Shown here in pieces: positions 24,694 through 31,910 of a stretch of DNA of 64,000 nt. The notes under the pieces are model-generated. The model ran no database searches and was not told where the DNA came from. It saw only the letters and a list, made by a program, of their open reading frames with translations. A program made the position numbers and the translations under genes. Numbering within the stretch: the first letter of the stretch is position 1; each line of letters opens with the position of its first letter. Origin of the DNA: UMGS1889 sp900556055 (GTDB taxonomy: Bacteria > Bacillota > Clostridia > Oscillospirales > Ruminococcaceae); NCBI GenBank assembly GCA_902463265.1, contig CABQEV010000004.1, positions 110,712 through 174,711 on the forward strand, in the 5' to 3' direction.

Positions 24694-24722
24694 TTGATTT
24701 GATATCAGATCTCTGTTATCAT
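24694..24722 (+). promoter_or_regulatory. Promoter of the ABC-LytTR operon
   Basis: TTGATT (24694-24699), 17-base spacer and TATCAT (24717-24722), 25 bases before the ATG at 24748. Confidence 0.7.
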
Positions 24723-24747
24723 GTTGACAGAAGGAAGGACTGATACA

Positions 24748-25674
24748 ATGACTGTTATTAACGCAAAGGATCTTGTTAAGCAGTACGGTACATTCAGAGC
24801 TGTTGACGGGATATCATTCACCGCAGAAAAAGGCGAGCTTCTTGGATTTCTCGGCGTGAACGGCGCAGGCAAATCCACTACCGTCAATATGCTTTCAACA
24901 CTTATCGAACCAAACGGCGGAAGTGCTGAGATATGCGGACTTGACCTTAAAAAGGACGCTTTTGAGATACGCCGCAGGATCGGCATAGTTTATCAGCAGA
25001 ACTGCCTTGACGATCTGCTGACGGTAAAGGAAAATCTCATATGCAGGGGCATTCTTCACGGGACATCATCTTCCGATGCAAAAAAGCGTTTCTCGGAGCT
25101 TACGGATATCCTTTCTCTCGGAGATATCATCGGCAGGCGGTACAAAATGCTCTCGGGCGGTCAGAAGCGCCGCTGTGAAATAGCCGCCGCACTTATGCAC
25201 ACACCCGATATACTGTTTCTCGATGAACCGACGACAGGTCTTGATCCCGCATCAAGAAAGGACGTATGGAAAACCGTCGGAAATCTCCGCCGTGACACGG
25301 GAATGACAGTTTTTCTCACGACACATTACATGGAAGAAGCCGCTGACGCAAACCGCATAATCATAATCGACAAGGGAAGGATCAAAGCGGAAGGCACTCC
25401 GTTTGAACTGAAAGAACGGTTTGCATTCGACACCGCAAGGCTTTTCTGTTCACCAGAAAAATATGATGCTGTCGAAAAGATAATCACCAAAAACGGGCTT
25501 CAAGCCAAACGTGAGGATTTCGGCGCTTCGTTCAGGGTAAGATCGACCATGTGCGCTCTGCCCGTAATAAACGAAGCAGGCAGCATGATAAGCGGATTTG
25601 AGGTAATTCAGGGAAATATGGATGACGTTTTCCTGAACGCAGTCGGAGAAAAGGCATCGGAGGCGGCATTATGA
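24748..25674 (+). CDS. ABC transporter ATP-binding protein (multidrug/lantibiotic exporter type)
   Basis: A 308-residue ATPase. Walker A is GVNGAGKSTT (about 39-48), the signature is LSGGQKRR (about 138), and Walker B is DILFLDEPTTGLDP (about 158-171), followed by a C-terminal regulatory segment of about 90 residues typical of DrrA/CcmA-type exporters. The ATG at 24748 has AAGGAAGGA about eight bases upstream. It overlaps the permease gene by four bases (ATGA) and is transcribed with a LytTR regulator and a DUF3021 protein. The substrate is unknown. Confidence 0.92.
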   Translation: MTVINAKDLVKQYGTFRAVDGISFTAEKGELLGFLGVNGAGKSTTVNMLSTLIEPNGGSAEICGLDLKKDAFEIRRRIGIVYQQNCLDDLLTVKENLICRGILHGTSSSDAKKRFSELTDILSLGDIIGRRYKMLSGGQKRRCEIAAALMHTPDILFLDEPTTGLDPASRKDVWKTVGNLRRDTGMTVFLTTHYMEEAADANRIIIIDKGRIKAEGTPFELKERFAFDTARLFCSPEKYDAVEKIITKNGLQAKREDFGASFRVRSTMCALPVINEAGSMISGFEVIQGNMDDVFLNAVGEKASEAAL

Positions 25675-26582
25675 GCAAGTTTACAGAATTCGTAAAAAGA
25701 AGCATGAAAATTTATTTCCGTGACAGATCGGCGATATTCTTTTCGCTGATGACCATGCTTATCGTCATCGGTCTGATGATACTGTTTCTCGGAGATATGA
25801 ACATAAACGTCATTACAAAGCTGCTCGGTGCTTTCCCGGGCAGAGATGCTGAGGCTGATGAAGAAAACGCAAAGCTGCTGATACTTATGTGGACATGTGC
25901 GGGAATTATCCCCGTAAATGCAATAACCGTCGCAGTTTCCGCACTTTCACCCATGATAAAGGACAAAACAGACGGCAGGATCAATTCGATCTGCACAGCT
26001 CCCGTCAGCAGATTTACCATCACCTCGGGATATGTCGCATCGACCTGCATCTGCTCGGTAATCATCTGCATCATAACACTTGTATTATCCGAGATATACT
26101 GCGTTATACAGGGTGCTGAGGCTTTCTCGGCAGTCACGCACCTGAAGCTTATCGGCATGATCGCAGCAAACTCATTTACCTGCTCTGCGCTTATGTATCT
26201 CCTGTCCGCAGCTGCAAAAACAGAAGGCGCATGGAGCAGCATAGGAACTGTTATCGGCACGCTTGTGGGATTTGCAGGCGGAATATATCTCCCGATAGGC
26301 ACGCTTTCCGATGCGGTAGGCAGCGTTCTGAAATGCACGCCTATGATATATTCCGCAGCAATGTTCAGGCAGATCATGACAGAAGATATCCTGCAAAAAA
26401 CCTTTGACGGCACATCTGACGCACTTATCAGCGAATACAGCAGCGAAATGGGAATCACGCTCGACCTTTTCGATTTGCAGATATCCTCGGGTAACTGCGT
26501 GAGCATCGTTCTTGCGTCGGGAATTGTTTTCCTGCTTATAGGTGCCGTTGTCACAAGTCTTTCCAAACGGACAGACAGATAA
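25671..26582 (+). CDS. ABC transporter permease (ABC-2 type)
   Basis: A 303-residue membrane protein with six hydrophobic segments (first at about 20-40, VIGLMILFLG) and a large extracellular region after the first, as in ABC-2 exporters. It pairs with the ATPase encoded directly upstream (ATGA overlap). No sequence feature reveals the cargo. Confidence 0.9.
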   Translation: MSKFTEFVKRSMKIYFRDRSAIFFSLMTMLIVIGLMILFLGDMNINVITKLLGAFPGRDAEADEENAKLLILMWTCAGIIPVNAITVAVSALSPMIKDKTDGRINSICTAPVSRFTITSGYVASTCICSVIICIITLVLSEIYCVIQGAEAFSAVTHLKLIGMIAANSFTCSALMYLLSAAAKTEGAWSSIGTVIGTLVGFAGGIYLPIGTLSDAVGSVLKCTPMIYSAAMFRQIMTEDILQKTFDGTSDALISEYSSEMGITLDLFDLQISSGNCVSIVLASGIVFLLIGAVVTSLSKRTDR

Positions 26583-26594
26583 ACGGAGGCGGCC

Positions 26595-27041
26595 ATGAAG
26601 ATCATCATCGAAACTCCCGAAGAAGGTGCAGAAGACGAAATAATCGTCCGATGCCGCGACCTTGACAGCGAGATACTTGACATGATATATTCAATAAAAT
26701 CCAAGCGGGGAAAGCTCACAGGCTATTCGGAGGACGGCATTGTAAAGATCTCGCCGAAGGATATATTCTACTTTGAATCGGTTGACAGCAAGGTGTTTGC
26801 ATACTGCGAAAAGACGGTCTATGAGATAAAACAGAAGCTATACGAGCTGGAGGAGACCTACGCAAATTCCGATTTTCTGAGAATATCAAAATCAACTATC
26901 GTGAACGTTTCAAAGATAGTCAGGATCGCACCGTATTTCAACAGCCGTTTGCAGGCGATACTCGGAAACGGCGAAACTACGATAATCTCACGGCAGTACG
27001 TACCTGATCTGAAAAAGAAACTCGATGTGTGGGAGGGCTGA
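26595..27041 (+). CDS. LytTR family DNA-binding regulator
   Basis: A 148-residue protein made almost wholly of a LytTR domain (about 45-145; ISPKDIFYFESVDSKVFAYC and RISKSTIVNVSKI are typical), without a receiver domain. Such stand-alone LytTR proteins are usually paired with a small membrane inhibitor, here the DUF3021 gene immediately downstream, and control the neighbouring transporter. GGAGG lies about seven bases before the ATG. Confidence 0.92.
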   Translation: MKIIIETPEEGAEDEIIVRCRDLDSEILDMIYSIKSKRGKLTGYSEDGIVKISPKDIFYFESVDSKVFAYCEKTVYEIKQKLYELEETYANSDFLRISKSTIVNVSKIVRIAPYFNSRLQAILGNGETTIISRQYVPDLKKKLDVWEG

Positions 27042-27043
27042 AA

Positions 27044-27463
27044 ATGAAATTTTTTACTGAGTTATGCAGATATTTCGTTCAGATCACAACGGGGATCCTG
27101 ATAGTGTGCGCCGTTAATTTCCTGTTTTACGGCTCTGCGGATATGCCCGGATCAACGCTCTGGCAGATACTTCTTTCGGGATTTCTGACCGCCCTTGCAA
27201 CTGCAATCGCATACAGCTTTGAGCCGAAATCGACAAAGCAGTTTATCCTGATGACAGCTATACATTACATTGTTCTTTGCATCATAATGATATTTCTCGG
27301 CAATTCGTTCGGCTGGCTCTCGCTCAATTTTGCAGGTATCATCATGATGGCAATATCCGTTGCATTGGTTTATGCATTCACAATGCTGGTAACATATTTA
27401 ACAAGCAAAAAGGACGCAGATGATCTGACAAAAGCACTTGAAAACAGAAAAAGAAAGCACTGA
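27044..27463 (+). CDS. DUF3021 membrane protein (probable LytTR partner)
   Basis: A 139-residue protein with four membrane segments, DUF3021 family. The ATG at 27044 follows the LytTR stop by two bases and has GGAGGG seven bases upstream. In streptococcal LytTR systems a membrane protein encoded beside the regulator holds it inactive; the same role is inferred here. A strong terminator follows. Confidence 0.88.
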   Translation: MKFFTELCRYFVQITTGILIVCAVNFLFYGSADMPGSTLWQILLSGFLTALATAIAYSFEPKSTKQFILMTAIHYIVLCIIMIFLGNSFGWLSLNFAGIIMMAISVALVYAFTMLVTYLTSKKDADDLTKALENRKRKH

Positions 27464-27468
27464 TACCA

Positions 27469-27507
27469 AAAACCGCCGTATCGCAATGATACGGCGGTTT
27501 TGCTTTT
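27469..27507. terminator. Bidirectional terminator between DUF3021 and pduL
   Basis: Fourteen-base perfect arms AAAACCGCCGTATC and GATACGGCGGTTTT around GCAAT, then TTTTTT; serves both convergent genes. Confidence 0.93.
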
Positions 27508-27525
27508 TTATGTAACAGAGTAGGA

Positions 27526-28104
27526 TCAGATCCTGTAGATCTCGCCCTCAAGTCCGTTGAATGCTGCAATAGCGTTGGACTCGTCTGTGTCGATGTGCAT
27601 AGCTCTTGCGAACTTGTCCGAAACACGGCATACTACATCGCCCAGAATAGCGCTTCTTCCGTTTGTATCTACCTTTACATAAACAACGTCCTTGTCCTTA
27701 ACGCCAAGCTCTTCAGCATCAGCGGGAGTAAGGTGGATATGTCTCTTAGCAACGATAACGCCCTCAGACATCTCGACCTCGCCGCAGGGACCAACCAGCT
27801 TACATGAGCCTGAGCCTGCAACATCGCCGCTCTCTCTGATAGGAGCCTTGATGCCTACCGAACGTGCATCGGTAGCGGAAAGCTCAACCTGGTTTGCGCT
27901 TCTGAAGGGACCTAAGATAGAAACATTCTTAAGCGTGTTCTTCTCGCCTACAACGTCAACTCTTTCTTCGCATGCGAACTGACCGGGCTGAGAAAGATCC
28001 TTCTTCTTTGTAAGCTCCTTGCCCTTGCCGAAAAGGATCTCAAAGGTTTCCTTTGTAACATGAACGTGTCTTGCAGATGTTTCGATTATAAATTTCTGTG
28101 ACAT
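27526..28104 (-). CDS. pduL: PduL-type phosphate acyltransferase
   Basis: A 192-residue phosphotransacylase interconverting acyl-CoA (acetyl- or propanoyl-CoA) and acyl phosphate. The zinc-binding histidines of this family are visible in ARHVHVT (His13, His15) and AKRHIHLT. It lacks an N-terminal microcompartment-targeting extension and no shell genes are nearby, so it probably acts free in the cytosol as the phosphotransacetylase for acetate formation. It is transcribed from its own promoter and ends at a bidirectional terminator. Confidence 0.93.
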   Translation of the reverse strand: MSQKFIIETSARHVHVTKETFEILFGKGKELTKKKDLSQPGQFACEERVDVVGEKNTLKNVSILGPFRSANQVELSATDARSVGIKAPIRESGDVAGSGSCKLVGPCGEVEMSEGVIVAKRHIHLTPADAEELGVKDKDVVYVKVDTNGRSAILGDVVCRVSDKFARAMHIDTDESNAIAAFNGLEGEIYRI

Positions 28105-28153
28105 AACAAACGATCTCCTTAGAATTCATTTTGGGATTTTTCCCTCTCCGAAT

Positions 28154-28182
28154 ATTATACTACTATTTTTTTCATATGTCAA
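28154..28182 (-). promoter_or_regulatory. Promoter of pduL
   Basis: Minus-strand TTGACA (28182-28177), 17-base spacer and TATAAT (28159-28154), with the ATG about 50 bases downstream. Confidence 0.9.
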
Positions 28183-28206
28183 TTGCAAATCTTTGCATAA
28201 AAAATA

Positions 28207-28464
28207 TCAGAGATTTGCCTTGAAATATGCTTCAAGCTCTGTTACAGCCTTGTCCTCATCTGCGCCCTCAGCGGATACCGTTACCGTATCACCGCACTTT
28301 GCGCATAATCCGAGAAGGCTGAAAAGTCTTGTCGCCTCGCAGGACTTCTCTCCCTTTCTGATCGTTATGACCGAGGAATATTTTCCCGCTTCGGAAGCAA
28401 GCATTCCCGCAGGTCTTGCGTGTATTCCGACGGGATTTGTTATAGTATACTCAAAGCTTTTCAT
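28207..28464 (-). CDS. HPr family phosphocarrier protein lacking Ser46
   Basis: An 85-residue HPr-fold protein with the active histidine in GIHARPAG (His15), which accepts phosphate from Enzyme I. Aligning the following segment, residue 46 is Arg (CEATRLFSLLGL), whereas the HPr kinase target in Firmicutes HPr is Ser46 in the KSIMG context. It therefore cannot be the classic partner for CcpA-mediated carbon repression by Ser phosphorylation. The neighbouring LacI regulator gene ends only 26 bases upstream, so the two are probably co-transcribed. AAAGGAGG precedes the ATG. Confidence 0.9.
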   Translation of the reverse strand: MKSFEYTITNPVGIHARPAGMLASEAGKYSSVITIRKGEKSCEATRLFSLLGLCAKCGDTVTVSAEGADEDKAVTELEAYFKANL

Positions 28465-28490
28465 AGAATTTTCCTCCTTTATTTTATCTG

Positions 28491-29474
28491 TCAGATACTT
28501 TCCCTTTCGAGTATCTTGAAATCAACATAATGCGTACCCTCGGGCTTTGCACCGCTTTCTATCGACCTGAAAAGCATGATAGCCGCCTGGCTTCCGCTGT
28601 GCTGTGGGAACATTTCCGCAGTTGTGAGCGGCGGCGAGATGATGTACGAGATAGAATTGTTTCCTATTCCCGTAACCGAAACATCATCGGGAACGGAAAC
28701 TCCCTGTTCTCTCAGATATTTCATCGCACCGACCGCAAGCTTATCCGATATTGCGAAAACTCCGTCGGGACGCTTCCCGCTTTCCCACAGCTTTTTCATA
28801 CATTCATATCCCGACTTTACAGTAAATTCTCCGTAGACCGTCATTTCGGGATCATATGCAAAGCCTGCTTCCTCGACTGCACGTCTGTATCCGAAAAATC
28901 TGTCCCGCTTAACAGCATCATCATCTACCATAACGTTTATCATTGCGATATTCCTGCGTCCCTTTTCGATGATCTTTTTTGTCATCCGGTATGCAATATC
29001 AACATCATTATGAGTGACACAGCAGAGTCCGTCAAACTTCTGACCTATCACAACGACGGGGATATCCATGCGCATTATCTGCTCATAATGTTCCTTTGTA
29101 AGCTTTATCGACATAAGGATTATGCCGTCTATCTGCCGCCTGTTCAGATCTCTGAGGTACTGCAGCTCCTTTTCGATATTCAGAGCTGAGTTTGCAAGCA
29201 GTATATCATAGCCGTGGTTGTTGCACTCAGCCGACACGCCGTCAAGCGTCCTTGCCATCGACTCGGAAGACACCTGCGGTATTATAAAGCCTATCATATT
29301 GGTTTTCTTTGCCTTCAGCGATTTCGCAATACTGTTCGGAACGTAGCCTGTTTCTTCGATTATTTTTCCGACCTTTTCACGGATCTCTGCGCTTACGTAT
29401 CCCGAATTGTTTATCACCCTGGAAACCGTAGACGGCGCAACACCGGCAAGCTTCGCTATATCCTTTATCTGCAT
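28491..29474 (-). CDS. LacI family transcriptional regulator
   Basis: A 327-residue repressor. Helix-turn-helix and hinge MQIKDIAKLAGVAPSTVSRV (1-20) and SIAKSLKAKKTNMIGF, then a periplasmic-binding-protein-like sugar domain (about 60-327). The start at 29474 fits the canonical LacI N terminus. Two operator-like GGAAACG sites flank its -10 box, pointing to autoregulation. It is followed by the HPr gene, a close pairing that suggests a link to sugar transport or carbon control. The inducer is not predictable. Confidence 0.92.
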   Translation of the reverse strand: MQIKDIAKLAGVAPSTVSRVINNSGYVSAEIREKVGKIIEETGYVPNSIAKSLKAKKTNMIGFIIPQVSSESMARTLDGVSAECNNHGYDILLANSALNIEKELQYLRDLNRRQIDGIILMSIKLTKEHYEQIMRMDIPVVVIGQKFDGLCCVTHNDVDIAYRMTKKIIEKGRRNIAMINVMVDDDAVKRDRFFGYRRAVEEAGFAYDPEMTVYGEFTVKSGYECMKKLWESGKRPDGVFAISDKLAVGAMKYLREQGVSVPDDVSVTGIGNNSISYIISPPLTTAEMFPQHSGSQAAIMLFRSIESGAKPEGTHYVDFKILERESI

Positions 29475-29510
29475 TTTTATCAGCCGCCATTTCAGTAATG
29501 TATTGAGCAA

Positions 29511-29522
29511 ATCGTTTCCATA
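29511..29522. promoter_or_regulatory. LacI-type operator half (downstream site)
   Basis: Minus-strand TATGGAAACGAT, sharing TATGGAAACG-type sequence with the full palindrome at 29541-29556, and placed just after the -10 box (29528-29533) of the LacI gene. Confidence 0.55.
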
Positions 29523-29527
29523 GTCAT

Positions 29528-29556
29528 ATTATATCACGTATGGAAACGGTTTTCCA
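29528..29556 (-). promoter_or_regulatory. LacI gene promoter with overlapping operator
   Basis: TATAAT at 29533-29528 on the minus strand. The palindrome TGGAAACGGTTTTCCA (29541-29556), with the central CG typical of LacI-family operators, occupies the -35 position 17 bases away (TGGAAA instead of a consensus -35). Confidence 0.65.
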
Positions 29557-29746
29557 CTATTTTTTGAAACTTTGTAGGCATAAATAATCTTTATCATATT
29601 AATTGTATATTTTGCATAAACATTAATCGTTTTCGTACCTGATTATTGTATTATATGCTGTTTAAGTATAAATATCTTCATGGGCATATTTTCATTTGAA
29701 GATAAATATAATTACAACAAAAAACGATAGCAAGGAGTGTAATTTC

Positions 29747-30409
29747 ATGGCTGATCCAAGAAGCCTTTCTTCCGATAAAATAAGCAGTCAGTATAAAGAT
29801 GAGCTTATGCGTCTTTATAACCGAAGCAAAAATGAGCAGTACACCGCAGGACCGACTTCCGCCGACAAACCGCCTGCGGAGATACCGAACCCCGAAGAGC
29901 TCAGCCCGCCGAACCCGTTTGCGGCAGCAGGCGCAGTAAGCGGGAGCAGGTTTCCGATGCCCGATCCCGCAAGCTTTTTCGGTAATGGGAACGCAAGCCT
30001 AACGCAGGAAAATACCCGTGAAAATGCCGGTCAGACGGCATCTGTAAGCGATACTCCGAAACGATCTCCGAAGGCTGATGACATCACACCGAAGGCGACA
30101 GGCTTTGTTCAGGCAGAAGTCACGACAGGCGGCAGCTTTCCCGTGAAATCCGCAGTCATAACGGTAACGGAAAATGTCGGAGGCAGGCAGTACATACGCA
30201 AGATCTTATTCAGCGACAGCAGCGGGCGCACCGAGATCGCCGAGCTTTCCGCAGATGCGCCCGAGGGAATGCCTTATAAGCCGTACACGATCCATGCGGA
30301 AGCATCAGGATTTTATTCTGCGGACAGCATAACCGTCCCCGTGTTCCCTGATATTAAATCCGTCCAGCCGATCGACCTTATCCCGCTGCCCGAAGGTTCA
30401 AGGAATTAG
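29747..30409 (+). CDS. SleC-propeptide-like carboxypeptidase-regulatory domain protein
   Basis: A 220-residue protein. The first 115 residues are low-complexity, Pro/Asn/Ser-rich; the last 100 (about 118-220) form a beta-sandwich-like domain (GFVQAEVTTGGSFPVKSAVI; FPDIKSVQPIDLIPLPEG). That C-terminal phrasing resembles the N-terminal module of clostridial spore cortex-lytic enzyme SleC. There is no signal peptide. The ATG at 29747 has AGGAG eight bases upstream. It is first of three genes, the others being PG-binding modules, so a role on peptidoglycan, possibly spore cortex, is suggested but not proven. Confidence 0.65.
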   Translation: MADPRSLSSDKISSQYKDELMRLYNRSKNEQYTAGPTSADKPPAEIPNPEELSPPNPFAAAGAVSGSRFPMPDPASFFGNGNASLTQENTRENAGQTASVSDTPKRSPKADDITPKATGFVQAEVTTGGSFPVKSAVITVTENVGGRQYIRKILFSDSSGRTEIAELSADAPEGMPYKPYTIHAEASGFYSADSITVPVFPDIKSVQPIDLIPLPEGSRN

Positions 30410-30427
30410 CCGGGAAGGAGGAGTGAC

Positions 30428-31261
30428 ATGGATATAAAAGAAAATTCCGCAGCGCTGCGGCTTGCGATGAACAGAATATCCGCAGTCTACACCGATATCC
30501 CGAAGATCATACCCGAGGAACAGGACGGCGGACGCTCACGAAAGGACGCTCTTGACGAGTTTTCGCGGATATTTTCCGTCAGCGGTCCCGACAAGCTTTT
30601 CGAGAAGATCGCCGCAGTATATCATTCGATAAAAAGGCTGTGCAGAACAGAATTATCCTCCGAGATAACGAGCGAAACATTCGGCGTATGCAGCCGGCCG
30701 CTCAGATACGGCGACACAGGCAGCTGTGTTTCCGCCGCACAGCATATGCTTTCCGCCGTGCTTCTTTTTCACGGGATATTTATGCCCCTTGAGGTCACAG
30801 GGGATTTTGATGCCGACACGGAAAACGCCGTCAACGCATTCCGCAGGATATACGGACTCCCGCAGACAGGCATCATTGACGGCGATGCAAGAGATTATCT
30901 GATAAGAAGCTACCGAGGGATAGCAGCGGTCATTCCCCCGTTCTGCAGTGCAGTCAATGCCCTGCCGTTTTCGGGACAGCTGCTCAGAGAGGGTATGTCG
31001 GGAAATGATGTCGAGCAGCTCCAGATATATCTGAACAATATCCGAAGCGAGTTCCCCGAAATACCGAAGGTTGCTGTAACAGGGCGTTTCGGACCGCTGA
31101 CAGCGCGCGCCGTCCGTGAAGCGCAGAAGATACTCGGCATACCGCAGACGGGTGCCGCAGGAATAAACACCTGGAACGGCATAGCCGAGATATATTCCGA
31201 TCTGCTGGCAGGCTCAGCCGCAGCGGACGGACAATTTCCCGGCTACACACTTAAACAGTGA
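30428..31261 (+). CDS. Double peptidoglycan-binding domain protein A
   Basis: A 277-residue protein with about 90 N-terminal residues of unknown fold followed by two PG_binding_1 modules, at about 95-162 (YGDTGSCVSAAQHMLSAVLL; VTGDFDADTENAVNAFRR) and about 185-258 (LREGMSGNDVEQLQIYLNNI; VTGRFGPLTARAVREAQK). No catalytic domain and no signal peptide are visible. GGAAGGAGGAG precedes the ATG. It is the second gene of the SleC-like module operon. Confidence 0.8.
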   Translation: MDIKENSAALRLAMNRISAVYTDIPKIIPEEQDGGRSRKDALDEFSRIFSVSGPDKLFEKIAAVYHSIKRLCRTELSSEITSETFGVCSRPLRYGDTGSCVSAAQHMLSAVLLFHGIFMPLEVTGDFDADTENAVNAFRRIYGLPQTGIIDGDARDYLIRSYRGIAAVIPPFCSAVNALPFSGQLLREGMSGNDVEQLQIYLNNIRSEFPEIPKVAVTGRFGPLTARAVREAQKILGIPQTGAAGINTWNGIAEIYSDLLAGSAAADGQFPGYTLKQ

Positions 31262-31270
31262 GGTGAAAGA

Positions 31271-31807
31271 ATGTCATATACCGAAAAAGAAAAGCGCCGT
31301 CACATACTTTCGCTCCAGTCGATGCTGAGGACAATTTCCTTTGCCGATGCGGATATGCCGAGGCTGATCCCCGACGGAACATACAGCGAGGAAACTGCCG
31401 AAGCCGTGCGGATATTCCAGCGCATGCACGATCTGCCCGAAACGGGAGAAACAGATCTCCGAACATGGCAGATGATAAAAAAGGAAAGCGAAAAAGCCGC
31501 CGTGTTCCATTCAGATCCGACTATGATAAATCCGTTCGGAACTGCGCTCACCGTATGGGACTGCGGTGCGGAATCGCCGAATATTGCGATACTTCAGGCA
31601 ATGCTTGTCACGGTTTCGTCGCTTTATCCGAATCTGACTCCGCCTGCTGTCAGCGGGAAATACTGTCCCGAAACCGCTGAAGCTGTACGATGCTTTCAGA
31701 CTGTCTGCGGACTCCCCGCTGACGGAAGGACCGATATTTTCACATGGGACAGACTTGCGGGATTTTACAATTCCGTATCCTGCAAAATGTCCTGCAATAC
31801 GACATAA
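31271..31807 (+). CDS. Double peptidoglycan-binding domain protein B
   Basis: A 178-residue protein made of two PG_binding_1 modules, at about 8-68 (GTYSEETAEAVRIFQRMHDL) and about 98-172 (GKYCPETAEAVRCFQTVCGL). It starts nine bases after protein A with GAGGTG before the ATG. The absence of a signal peptide and catalytic part matches its two upstream partners. A strong terminator follows. Confidence 0.8.
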   Translation: MSYTEKEKRRHILSLQSMLRTISFADADMPRLIPDGTYSEETAEAVRIFQRMHDLPETGETDLRTWQMIKKESEKAAVFHSDPTMINPFGTALTVWDCGAESPNIAILQAMLVTVSSLYPNLTPPAVSGKYCPETAEAVRCFQTVCGLPADGRTDIFTWDRLAGFYNSVSCKMSCNTT

Positions 31808-31814
31808 AGAAAAT

Positions 31815-31857
31815 GCCCGCACCCTTCGGATCACCGAGGGATGCGGGCTGATTTTAT
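31815..31857. terminator. Bidirectional terminator
   Basis: GCCCGCACCCTTCGG (31815-31829) pairs with CCGAGGGATGCGGGC (31834-31848) with one mismatch, then ATTTTATTT. It separates the PG-binding operon from the convergent PPK2 gene. Confidence 0.88.
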
Positions 31858-31910
31858 TTAAGAGTGAATTTTATCCTTGAAGAAAATGCTGGCTGATATC
31901 CGACCGCTCC

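Noticed and set aside
25712..26719. A 335-codon open frame on the minus strand through the ABC permease.
   Set aside because: It overlaps a well-supported membrane permease and the LytTR start, and reads as a low-complexity shadow without a start signal.
29640..29700. A possible sigma F/G promoter before the SleC-like genes.
   Set aside because: GTATA and CATATTTT with a 14-base gap is only a weak match and AT-rich sequence gives such matches by chance; it is kept only as a side remark in the finding.
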